Positions 24,216 through 32,337 of a stretch of DNA of 46,913 bases are shown in pieces. Under the pieces are notes generated by a model. That model was given only the letters and a program-made list of their open reading frames with translations, was not told where the DNA came from and searched no databases. The DNA lies in contig JADEXV010000027.1 in the NCBI GenBank assembly GCA_015206945.1, positions 1 to 46,913 on the forward strand, written 5' to 3'. How positions within the stretch are numbered: position 1 is the first letter of the stretch; every line of letters starts with the position of its first letter. Made by a program: the position numbers and the translations under genes. The stretch comes from Nostocales cyanobacterium LEGE 12452. Its GTDB lineage: Bacteria > Cyanobacteriota > Cyanobacteriia > Cyanobacteriales > Nostocaceae.

Positions 24216-25502
24216 TTAACTCTCAAGCGATCGCAATAATATCCTACACAAGTTTGCACTCTGTTCTTCAAAGGTAGACGGATAGTTTTTAAGTAAGGCA
24301 TCGATCCGATTTTGATAGAGTTCTTTTTCGTCTAGCAAATGCCTAAGTTTCTTTTGCAAATCCTGGCGATCACTAAAGCACTCACCTAATTGATATTTTT
24401 CGACAAAGCTAATAGCTCCTCTATCGTTAGCTGCTGCTTTTCTGGGAAGCAGCAATGGTGTACGAGCAAGCATTGCTTCCAATAAAATGCCTGCTGAAGG
24501 ACGAGCCAGAATAACATCTACAGCAGACATCCATTCATCGAGATTATCTACAAAACCTAGTGTTTGCACTTTGTAATTTTGCTTTTGTCCAGCTATCTGC
24601 TCGATTTTAATCCGCAGATTATCATCTCGACCACAAGCTACAATTACAACTAATGAGTCTAGAAATAGGCTTTCTAAATATTTCAGGTATTTTGTACAAA
24701 AGTTGCCACCGAAACTTCCACTAACAATCAAAATACAAGCATCGGCTGAGGAGAGTTCAAAGCGATCGCGCAATGTTTTTCGCTCTCTAACTTTAAAATG
24801 CTTGGCTTCACGCAGAGGGCCGATTACCTCGCAACAAGCCTGATTTTGAGGTTTATAATCTCTATCTATATTTCGATAAATTCTATTTTGTGGGTAGCAA
24901 ATCACAAAATCATAAATGTATCTACCAATAAACCCGATTTGCTCAGACAATTTGCTGGAACGGGTTAACTCATAAGACCAATAAGTAAGTTTAAAGGGGA
25001 AACTCTGTACAGCGTTCACAGTTTCCGGGAAATAGCAAATATGGGTAGCATCTGGGGAAACTAAATCTATAAAAACAGACAAATCTGTAATTACGAGAAA
25101 AAAGGGAACTTGCTTTTCTTTAGCCCAACTACCCAAGCATTTGCCAGCAGTATCCGCAGTGCAAATCAGAATATCTGGTGCAATCTGGTCTAAAGTCTGA
25201 TGCATGGCTGCAACTGAGCTAACCTCACCAATGGGCAATAAAATCAAGCGCATCAGATAATTAATTAGTATATCTGCCAACTCGATCCAGTTATGGCGCA
25301 TAAAGAAGTTCCACGCACTAACCCAGGCTTTTGTCAATAGTTCGCTTAAAGGGTCTTGCAGTAATTCAGTTATGGTGTAGCTAAGGGTTTCAAAATGACC
25401 ATCCTGTAAGATTTCCTTGGCGAGAATATTAGCCATAACTTCATGACCCATTCCCGATCGCTCATAGACAATCAAAATTTTAATTTTGTCAGCATCAGAC
25501 AT
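24216..25502 (-). CDS. Second MGDG synthase-like glycosyltransferase
   Basis: The 428-residue protein shows the same GT28/MGDG-synthase plan as its convergent neighbour. It has ILIVYERSGMGHEVMANILAKEI near the N-terminus, VPFFLVITDLSVF in the middle, LIVSGSFGGNFCTKYL opening the C-terminal domain, and a donor-binding region VDVILARPSAGILLEAMLARTPLLLPRKAAANDRGA. It is clearly different in sequence from the gene at 22998, so the two may add different sugars or act in sequence. The start is the ATG at 25502. A TTG at 25529 would overlap the end of the upstream ligase gene. It follows that gene by 13 bases, so the two form one transcription unit. Confidence 0.83.
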   Translation of the reverse strand: MSDADKIKILIVYERSGMGHEVMANILAKEILQDGHFETLSYTITELLQDPLSELLTKAWVSAWNFFMRHNWIELADILINYLMRLILLPIGEVSSVAAMHQTLDQIAPDILICTADTAGKCLGSWAKEKQVPFFLVITDLSVFIDLVSPDATHICYFPETVNAVQSFPFKLTYWSYELTRSSKLSEQIGFIGRYIYDFVICYPQNRIYRNIDRDYKPQNQACCEVIGPLREAKHFKVRERKTLRDRFELSSADACILIVSGSFGGNFCTKYLKYLESLFLDSLVVIVACGRDDNLRIKIEQIAGQKQNYKVQTLGFVDNLDEWMSAVDVILARPSAGILLEAMLARTPLLLPRKAAANDRGAISFVEKYQLGECFSDRQDLQKKLRHLLDEKELYQNRIDALLKNYPSTFEEQSANLCRILLRSLES

Positions 25503-25515
25503 ATAATTTGTGCTA

Positions 25516-27330
25516 TCAAGCTTCTTCAATTCCTGGTAAATTAGTCAAATCAGTCGGATCTAATCGCTCCGAGATCGGGCAGAACCATTGTTCAATAACC
25601 GTTAATGTACCTGCTAAAAACAACTCTCGACAGCGACGGCGTTGTACTTTCCCGCTTGGGGTTTTGGGAAGAGTTGCAGGTTTTAAGAGAGCGATCGCAT
25701 AAACTTCGACTAAATGCTGCATCACTATAGTTTGACGAATAGCACCAATTATCTCTGCAATCTGCTCAGAATTAAATTTGCGGAAGGCATGGCGATCGAT
25801 TTCTTGAGCAATTACCAGCCTTTCCTCTCCCTCTACATCCACAGAAAAAGCGGCGCTAGCATTAGCTGATAAAGCTGGATGGCTCTTTTCTGAGGTTTGC
25901 TCTAGAAGTTGAGGATAGAAATTGCGCCCCCAAAAAATCATCATGTCTTTGAGACGACCAGTAATAAATAATTGGTCATCATGAATAAAACCTAAATCTC
26001 CAGTTCTTAAAAAGGGGCCATCATTACTATCTGACAAGTAACCTTGGAAGGTTTGCTCAGTTTCTTGGGGTCGATGCCAATAACTGCGACTCAGCCCCGA
26101 ACCTTGCACCCAAATTTCGCCGACACCATCAGGTAAACAAGGAGTCAGAGTCTTTGGGTTGACAATTATCACCCGGTTTCCTGGCCAGGTATGACCGCAA
26201 CTAATCAGCCTTCGCGCCCCAGGTTGCCCTTCTGCTACGATCGCAAATCGATTCTGTTCCAAGGCTTGCTCATCTACAAACTGAATAGCTGATCGCTCTT
26301 TTACAGCACCTCCAGATATCCCCAAAGTTGCTTCTGCCATGCCATAGGATAAATAAAATGCCTCTCGTCGAAAGCCATAAGGTGCAAATAAAGCTGTAAA
26401 CTTTTCCAGAGTTTCAGGTCGTATAGGTTCAGCCGCATTCCCAGCGATTTCCCAACTACTCAAATCCAGGTCTGTTATTTGTTCTGGTTTAACTCTTTGT
26501 ACGCAGAGATCGTACATAAAATTAGGGCCACCACTGATGGTTGCTTTATGGGTTGAGATCGCTTTAAGCCAACGACTGGGGTTTTGAAAAACGGCTATTG
26601 GTGACATTAAAGCAGTACAGGCTCCAGCATAAATGGTTAGCATAATGCCAGCGACTAAACCCATGTCATGAGTTAAAGGCAGCCAATTTACTCCTCGAAA
26701 ATCAAGAGTCGGAAATATCTGCTGAAAATTGGCGCAGTTCTGCAAGACATTGCCGTGGGAAATTGTCACTGCTTTGGGAATACCTGTGGAACCAGAGGTG
26801 TATTGGAAATAAGCGATCGCATCACGATCAATTTCTCGTTTCTGCCAGTTCAAGCCATTATCTAAGGAAATTTGATCGGTGGCTATCCAAGACAGTTTCT
26901 TGTCCTCTGGTGGCAGATCCACAGATTGAGTTAACCATGAATCTTGTAACTTATCTATAAGTGCGGCAGAAGTCAGAGCAATACCCACTTGACATTCCTG
27001 GATGCGAAAGCCAAAATCTGCCCATTCTTCTGCATTTTGAGGCGGTCTTGTGGGTATAGCGATCGCACCAGCATAGAAGCAGCCAAACAAAGCTGCAATA
27101 AACTCCAGAGAGGCGTTGAAAGGATAAACTAATAAAACGCGTTCGCCAACTGAAATAACGGATTGGAGACTGGCAGCAATAGCACGAGCCTGGCGATCGA
27201 GAGCTTGATAGGTAAGGCGATATGACTCAATTTCCCCATCCTTGAGAAATGTGAAAACTTGATTATCGGGTTGTTTTTGAGCGCGATCGCTCAGGAGGTC
27301 TATGAGAGATTTGAACGAGGAGGATGACAC
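25516..27330 (-). CDS. Stand-alone fatty acyl-AMP ligase
   Basis: The 604-residue ANL-superfamily enzyme has YTSGSTGIPKA (A3 motif), LPLTHDMGLVAGIM, LSYGMAEATLG, RTGDLGF and KTPSGKVQR. The RRLISCGHTWPG segment belongs to the FAAL-type insertion that blocks CoA use, so the enzyme should make acyl-AMP and pass the acyl group to a carrier protein. There is no carrier domain in this gene; the nearest is in the fusion protein at 17691. A separate FAAL suggests a second acyl chain, perhaps for N-acylation, or a priming step. The start is a GTG (27330), just where the family N-terminus begins. It is divergent from the hydroxylase gene. Confidence 0.93.
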   Translation of the reverse strand: MSSSSFKSLIDLLSDRAQKQPDNQVFTFLKDGEIESYRLTYQALDRQARAIAASLQSVISVGERVLLVYPFNASLEFIAALFGCFYAGAIAIPTRPPQNAEEWADFGFRIQECQVGIALTSAALIDKLQDSWLTQSVDLPPEDKKLSWIATDQISLDNGLNWQKREIDRDAIAYFQYTSGSTGIPKAVTISHGNVLQNCANFQQIFPTLDFRGVNWLPLTHDMGLVAGIMLTIYAGACTALMSPIAVFQNPSRWLKAISTHKATISGGPNFMYDLCVQRVKPEQITDLDLSSWEIAGNAAEPIRPETLEKFTALFAPYGFRREAFYLSYGMAEATLGISGGAVKERSAIQFVDEQALEQNRFAIVAEGQPGARRLISCGHTWPGNRVIIVNPKTLTPCLPDGVGEIWVQGSGLSRSYWHRPQETEQTFQGYLSDSNDGPFLRTGDLGFIHDDQLFITGRLKDMMIFWGRNFYPQLLEQTSEKSHPALSANASAAFSVDVEGEERLVIAQEIDRHAFRKFNSEQIAEIIGAIRQTIVMQHLVEVYAIALLKPATLPKTPSGKVQRRRCRELFLAGTLTVIEQWFCPISERLDPTDLTNLPGIEEA

Positions 27331-27426
27331 GATAACAAAACTCTTATGCTAAGGTGCAGGGCAAAACAATAATAGTGCATTCCTATTTGAAGGAATAGAA
27401 ATGTTTCAGAGTGAGTAAAAAAATAT
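27331..27426. promoter_or_regulatory. Divergent promoter region, ligase / hydroxylase genes
   Basis: These 96 bases separate two divergent lipid genes, the FAAL on minus and the hydroxylase on plus, so both promoters must lie here or inside the neighbouring genes. I see AT-rich stretches but no confident -10/-35 boxes and no recognisable operator. Confidence 0.45.
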
Positions 27427-27942
27427 ATGTTGACTAATATTGCACAGATTGTCGCTGCTTTTACAGCAGCATTGCTGATTGCTAGTCTAGTTGAGTACTG
27501 GGGTCATCGCGTGATGCATATATTTCCCAAAACTTGCCGATTTCATGTCGATCACCATCAGGATGGAACAGGACAGGGTGTGGTGAAAGAATTTCGAGAT
27601 TATATCGTTGGTAGTTTGCCTATACTATTGTTGACGGTTTTAGTTCTTCAGCTAATTGGGGTAAACTGGTACATTAAAGTTAGCTGGTTAGTTGGATGCT
27701 TAGGTTATTCGGTATTTGCAGCTTATGCCCATCAACTTCAACACGATAACCCCAAGCTCTGTTTCTGGTTAGCAATGCCAGTTCACTATGTTCATCATCG
27801 ATACGACCAATGGCATCACAACTTTGGTATTGGTGTTGACTGGTGGGATCGAGTTTTTAGAACCTATAAACCTGTAAATTGGCAAACTGAGGCTGAGTTG
27901 AAGACAGAGCAGGGTGGATATTTGCAAATCCGTTGGTGGTAA
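27427..27942 (+). CDS. Fatty acid hydroxylase / sterol desaturase family protein
   Basis: The 171-residue membrane protein has the full set of histidine clusters of the di-iron hydroxylase superfamily: EYWGHRVMH, HVDHH, HQLQHD and HYVHHRYDQWHHNFG. There are about four hydrophobic segments. The superfamily includes sphinganine C4-hydroxylase, ceramide fatty acid 2-hydroxylase and sterol or carotenoid oxygenases. In this setting hydroxylation of the acyl or sphingoid chain is the natural inference. It is shorter than most eukaryotic members but normal for bacterial ones. It is divergent from the FAAL gene, and a MITE-like element lies downstream. Confidence 0.88.
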   Translation: MLTNIAQIVAAFTAALLIASLVEYWGHRVMHIFPKTCRFHVDHHQDGTGQGVVKEFRDYIVGSLPILLLTVLVLQLIGVNWYIKVSWLVGCLGYSVFAAYAHQLQHDNPKLCFWLAMPVHYVHHRYDQWHHNFGIGVDWWDRVFRTYKPVNWQTEAELKTEQGGYLQIRWW

Positions 27943-27991
27943 TACCATTTTGAATTTTAAATTTTGCAGAAATTTGAGCTAGTGCATTTCC

Positions 27992-28101
27992 AATACGGTT
28001 CGGTTAAGGTTTTTTGATGAAAATTCTAGATCGCTAAATATGCCATAAATCATCACAAAGACGCGATAAATCGCCGTCTCTTGCCTTAACCGAACAGTAT
28101 T
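27992..28101. mobile_element. MITE-like element with 18-bp inverted ends
   Basis: The left end AATACGGTTCGGTTAAGG (27992-28009) and the reverse complement of the right end (28084-28101) differ at one base. The 110-bp element has no coding capacity. The core GTTCGGTTAA is also found in the right end of the element at 38491-38611, which suggests related transposases. A small hairpin TTATTGCA-TCGCCC-TGCAATAA follows at 28142-28163. Confidence 0.75.
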
Positions 28102-28232
28102 GACTGCTTTCCTGTCACCTTGCCTCGGAAAGCAACTGGTTTTATTGCATCGCCCTGCAATAATGTTCTGCACGGAGCTTACTCGGCAAACCCACGAGTG
28201 AGCAAATTCATCAGCTATATTTTAGATTTGTA

Positions 28233-29555
28233 TTATGTTCGTAACTTTTGCCGTAGCTGATGCCAAATTAGTACACTATTGAGAATCAGGATTAAAGCTG
28301 TGGACAATAAGGTTGCTATTCCTGTACCGACGATGCCAAAAGATGGAGTTAAAATCAACAGCAACGGCAAATAAACTCCCAAAATAGCGATCGCATTTAC
28401 TCTCAAGGGAAAACTGGGCTTACCGATTGCATAGAAGGCAGGTTCTAAAGCACAATTTCCCATTGTGAAAACTTCTGCTGCCACTAACAGCAGTAAAATA
28501 CCATAAGCGGAAATAAATGCCTCACCAAAAGCATACTTCAAGACAAGCTGACCCAGACAAACGATCGCAATCAAAATTGCTACTCCAATTCCGGCTGCGA
28601 TCGCACTTGATTTCAGCAGCAACGCCACGAACAAGCGCCACTTTTCCTGAACATCTAACCGAGCCAGTTCTGGATATACAGATTGAGTCAAAATCTGAGC
28701 TATATCCTTGAGTGGAGTAGACAATTCATAGCTTACCTGGAACAGTCCTGCTGCTGCGGGAGTGGCGAAAATTCCCACTGCTAAGGGGCTGGCTTGTCTC
28801 ATAATGGTTGGTAGGGAAGAATCAAAGTTGGAGACAATGCAAAATTTCAACAAGCCGTGATGCTGGTGACTCAACTCGATCGCAGAGCAATCTATATCCT
28901 TTAACATTCCTCGTTTCCAAGCTTCTCGCCAACCAATTATGAACAACAGTAATCCTCCAAATGTCTGCGAAATAAACCAAACTAGAAGATATCCCCATAG
29001 AGGAGCATTCAAAATGGCAGCGACGAAGGCTGCAAGCATGGAAATAACCGTAGGAACAGTAATCTGGAACGCTAACAAATCAAAGCGATCGCAAAGCTGT
29101 AACAAACCTCTTGGCGTTGCAACGCTCGTGAAAAGAATAATTAAGCTACACCACTGAACTTGACCGATCGTCGCCTGATTCCATCTCATATAAGAACCAA
29201 TATAAGGAGCAAGAATAACTGCGATCGCTAAACCAATCAGCACCCCTAGCAAATCCAGTAGGGTGGTAAATTTTAATAGCTGTTGCAAAGCTACTTTATT
29301 GTTTTGCTCAAGACAAATAGTGCCGTAACGAATTACCGCCTGAGAAGATTGAAAGGTAGTTAAATCTATAACAATCTGAATATAGGTTTGGATGAGAACC
29401 AGCGTGCCGAAACCTGTAACACCAAGGTTACGAGTAACTATACTTAAATAGACTAAGCTGCTGAGTCCAGTCATCACTCTCCCCCCTAGCAGCCAAGTAG
29501 CATTTTTAAGAATTCTGCTGAGGAAAATACTGTCGGCAAACCATCGCTTAATCAT
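28233..29555 (-). CDS. Lipid/oligosaccharide flippase-like membrane protein (MATE/Wzx type)
   Basis: The 440-residue protein has 12 to 14 hydrophobic segments and the start typical of the polysaccharide-transport (Wzx/RfbX) branch of the MOP superfamily: NATWLLGGRVMTGLSSLVYLSIVTRNLGVTGFGTLVLIQ. Members flip lipid-linked sugars across the cytoplasmic membrane. Placed between glycosyltransferase, hydroxylase and Dev exporter genes, it could flip the glycosylated lipid to the periplasmic side before export. It is divergent from devC, with 63 bases in between. The substrate is inferred from context only. Confidence 0.87.
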   Translation of the reverse strand: MIKRWFADSIFLSRILKNATWLLGGRVMTGLSSLVYLSIVTRNLGVTGFGTLVLIQTYIQIVIDLTTFQSSQAVIRYGTICLEQNNKVALQQLLKFTTLLDLLGVLIGLAIAVILAPYIGSYMRWNQATIGQVQWCSLIILFTSVATPRGLLQLCDRFDLLAFQITVPTVISMLAAFVAAILNAPLWGYLLVWFISQTFGGLLLFIIGWREAWKRGMLKDIDCSAIELSHQHHGLLKFCIVSNFDSSLPTIMRQASPLAVGIFATPAAAGLFQVSYELSTPLKDIAQILTQSVYPELARLDVQEKWRLFVALLLKSSAIAAGIGVAILIAIVCLGQLVLKYAFGEAFISAYGILLLLVAAEVFTMGNCALEPAFYAIGKPSFPLRVNAIAILGVYLPLLLILTPSFGIVGTGIATLLSTALILILNSVLIWHQLRQKLRT

Positions 29556-29618
29556 TGCAAACTAGTAAAGTTGGGATCTAACAAATCAATATAATCAATT
29601 TCGATTTAAAAATGATAC

Positions 29619-30785
29619 ATGAATTCTTTTGGAAGAATCCCCTTAGCTTGGTTGCAACTCACTCGCTATAAGCTGCGGCTGTTGGTAGCGATTATAGGTA
29701 TTGCTTTTGCGGTAATTCTCATCTTTATGCAATTGGCCTTTTTAGATTCCCTCTACGATAGCCAAACAGCACTACACACTCGTCTCAAAGCTGATTTGGT
29801 TTTAATTAACCCTCAAATGAAGACTTTGGCTAACACCAGAGATTTTCCTCGACAATATTTGTATCGCACACTCAATTTCAGCGAAGTTGACTCTGTTAAC
29901 TATGTGTATCACGGACAGCATTCTTTCAAGTATGGCAATGTCAGTGGTGGAAAAGGAATTATTATCTTGGGCATAAATCCGGATAATTCCCCGTTTAAAA
30001 TTGCCAACTTCGATCGAGTTGCTCATTTGTTGAGGACTAGGGGTGTGATTGTATTCGATCGCAACTCTGATTTAAAAGAATATGGCAATATCTTAAACAA
30101 TTTGGATTCAGGAAAATCAATTGCAGCAGAAATAGGTGGCCGACAAATTTGGATTAGCGGCTTAGTTGATTTTGCAGGTGCTTCCTTTGCCGATGATGGT
30201 AATGTGATTACCAGCAGTACGACTTTTAATTATTTATTACCCGAACGTTCTGCGAATAATATTACCATCGGGTTAGTGAACCTTAAACCTGGTGTAGATC
30301 GGAAAGCGATCGCCAAAAAAATCAGCACTCAACTTCCCGGTAGTGTTCAAGTAATGACACTGCAAGAATTTATTGATTATGAAAAGCATTATTGGGCAAC
30401 CAGCGCTCCCATTGGATTTGTATTTAGTACAGGAGTCTTCGTTGGTTTCCTAGTAGGGGTGATTATTGTCTATCAAATTTTATATGGCGAAGTCTCCGAT
30501 CATTTACCAGACTATGCTGTTCTCAAAGCTAGAGGCTATAAACATCGTTATTTTTTAAACGTTTTATTTCAGGAAGCGCTTATCTTAGCAGTATTAGGTT
30601 ACATTCCTGGCCTAATTGTTTCTATCGGATTATATGAAATAGTCAAAGATGCAACCGCTTTGCCTATGTACATGACATTACCACGAGCATTATTGGTACT
30701 TTTACTAACAATTATTATGTGCTTTACATCCGGCACTATTACTATGAATAAGCTAAAAGATGCTAATCCAGCAGACTTGTTTTGA
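29619..30785 (+). CDS. devC: DevC-type ABC exporter permease
   Basis: The 388-residue protein matches DevC. It has an N-terminal membrane helix preceded by RIPLAWLQLTRYKLRLLVAI, a periplasmic domain of about 220 residues (LALH-type KADLVLINPQ, DRNSDLKEYG), and three C-terminal helices with AVLKARGYKHRYF and the final NPADLF. In Anabaena, DevBCA with TolC exports heterocyst glycolipids, and related paralogues export other lipids or envelope compounds. Here the ATPase gene follows 70 bases downstream. Its place among lipid and sugar genes argues for glycolipid export. The start ATG is at 29619. Confidence 0.95.
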   Translation: MNSFGRIPLAWLQLTRYKLRLLVAIIGIAFAVILIFMQLAFLDSLYDSQTALHTRLKADLVLINPQMKTLANTRDFPRQYLYRTLNFSEVDSVNYVYHGQHSFKYGNVSGGKGIIILGINPDNSPFKIANFDRVAHLLRTRGVIVFDRNSDLKEYGNILNNLDSGKSIAAEIGGRQIWISGLVDFAGASFADDGNVITSSTTFNYLLPERSANNITIGLVNLKPGVDRKAIAKKISTQLPGSVQVMTLQEFIDYEKHYWATSAPIGFVFSTGVFVGFLVGVIIVYQILYGEVSDHLPDYAVLKARGYKHRYFLNVLFQEALILAVLGYIPGLIVSIGLYEIVKDATALPMYMTLPRALLVLLLTIIMCFTSGTITMNKLKDANPADLF

Positions 30786-30834
30786 GTGGAAGTCGGTGAG
30801 ATGAGAGGGATAAAAGAGAAATAACCAATGCCCA

Positions 30835-30869
30835 ATGACAAATGACAAATGACAAATGACAAATGACAA
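30835..30869. repeat. Tandem heptamer (ATGACAA) x5 spanning a start codon
   Basis: Five exact copies of ATGACAA run from 30835 to 30869, and the fourth supplies the ATG at 30856 of the ATPase gene. There is no Shine-Dalgarno sequence within the repeat. Earlier ATGs in the repeat run into a stop or are out of frame, so copy-number changes could alter initiation. Confidence 0.85.
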
Positions 30870-32331
30870 AACAGTTGTTTCAATTCAAAATCTCAATTAC
30901 TTCTTTGGAGAAGGCGAACTCCAAAAGCAAGTTTTATCTGACATAAATCTGGAAGTTAAAGCCAAAGAATTCGTGATTTTGACCGGGCCTTCAGGTTCGG
31001 GAAAAAGCACATTGCTCAGTTTAATTGGTTGCCTGCGTTCTGTTCACCAAGGTAGCCTCAAGATTTTGGGACAGCAATTAAATGGTGCTACCAGAGAGCA
31101 ATTAGTCCAAATGCGTCGGAATTTTGGTTATATTACCCAATCAAGCAATTTGTTAGATTTCTTGACAGTTCAGCAGAATATTCAGATGTCATTGGAATTG
31201 CAACCAGACTTCTCGCCCAAAGAAGCTCGTGCAAAAACAGTAGCCATCTTAGAGGCTGTTGGATTAGCTGAGAAGCTCAATGCCTATCCGGGAAATCTTT
31301 CTGGGGGACAAAAGCAACGGGTGGCGATCGCTAGTGCTTTGGTAACTCGGCCCAAGTTAGTACTCGCCGATGAACCCACAGCATCTCTGGATAAAACAGC
31401 AGGACGCAATGTAGTAGCGTTAATGCATCGTTTAGCCAAAGAACAGAGCAGTGCTGTTTTGATTGTCACCCATGATAATCGGATACTCGATTTGGCAGAT
31501 CGGATTGTTAATGTTGAAGATGGTAAGTTGGGTTTAGCTTTTAACCAAGAACTTTCACTGGTGTTACCTGGTTTTGATGAAGCCTTGCTAGAAAAAGCAA
31601 CGACTAAACCAATCGTTTTAACTTACGAATCAGAGCAAGCAATTGTTCGCCAAGGTGAGCGAGCCGATAAATTCTATATTCTTTTAGAAGGTGAAGTCGA
31701 AATTATCCAAGAATTACCTGATGAACCGCATCGCGTGATAAATCATCTCAATCGTGGGGATTATTTTGGTGAAGTTGGTTTGCTTCGAGATGGTAAACGG
31801 ACAGCAACAGTACGCGTTGCTAGAAATTCAGAAGTCAAAGTGATGGTGATTGATGAAGAACTTTTCCGGCTTTTCCTTGGCAATTCTGAATTAACCAAAG
31901 CTGACATTGTGCGTCGTTTGCATCAACGTGTGATGACAAGTCATCTCTCAAATGCACTACCCAATGTCAATCCGTCAGAGATTTTAGCAGTTGCCGCGCA
32001 AGCAAAGGTAATTAGATATGGAGCCAATTCTATCATCGTTCAAGAAGGTGAAGTAGCTGAGAAATTCTATCTCATATTAGAAGGAGAACTTGAAGCATTG
32101 ATGAGCGATCGCGATGATGAATTCACATCATGTAAGCTCAAACCAGGGGAATACTTTGGTAATGCACAGTTGGTTAATGGGGAAAACTATCCCTTTACAG
32201 TTCGAGCCGGACTAACTGAAGTGGAAGTAATGGTAATTGATCGAGAAAGTTTTTGTAGCCTGATTTTAAAATCGAATACAAATCAGGCTATTGTTGCTTC
32301 TGTACTTCGTCACCGATTGATGAATTCTTGA
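30856..32331 (+). CDS. devA: DevA-type ABC ATPase fused to two cyclic-nucleotide-binding-like domains
   Basis: The 491-residue protein is twice the length of DevA. Residues 1-230 are a LolD/MacB/DevA-type ATPase with Walker A GPSGSGKS (44-51), signature LSGGQKQR (148-155) and Walker B LVLADEPTASLD. Residues about 250-370 form a cyclic-nucleotide-binding domain with YFGEVGLLRDGKRTATV, where Glu306 and Arg315 fit the cyclic phosphate-binding cassette. Residues about 380-485 form a second such domain with YFGNAQLVNGENYPFTV, which lacks the glutamate and arginine and may not bind ligand. The enzyme should power the DevC/DevB exporter, and the extra domains suggest direct control by cAMP or cGMP. 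The start codon lies in a heptamer repeat. It is convergent with devB, six bases apart. Confidence 0.93.
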   Translation: MTNDKTVVSIQNLNYFFGEGELQKQVLSDINLEVKAKEFVILTGPSGSGKSTLLSLIGCLRSVHQGSLKILGQQLNGATREQLVQMRRNFGYITQSSNLLDFLTVQQNIQMSLELQPDFSPKEARAKTVAILEAVGLAEKLNAYPGNLSGGQKQRVAIASALVTRPKLVLADEPTASLDKTAGRNVVALMHRLAKEQSSAVLIVTHDNRILDLADRIVNVEDGKLGLAFNQELSLVLPGFDEALLEKATTKPIVLTYESEQAIVRQGERADKFYILLEGEVEIIQELPDEPHRVINHLNRGDYFGEVGLLRDGKRTATVRVARNSEVKVMVIDEELFRLFLGNSELTKADIVRRLHQRVMTSHLSNALPNVNPSEILAVAAQAKVIRYGANSIIVQEGEVAEKFYLILEGELEALMSDRDDEFTSCKLKPGEYFGNAQLVNGENYPFTVRAGLTEVEVMVIDRESFCSLILKSNTNQAIVASVLRHRLMNS

Positions 32332-32337
32332 TTAGCA

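Noticed and set aside
29556-29618. NtcA or nitrogen-control box ahead of devC
   Set aside because: No GTA-N8-TAC sequence was found in the short divergent spacer.
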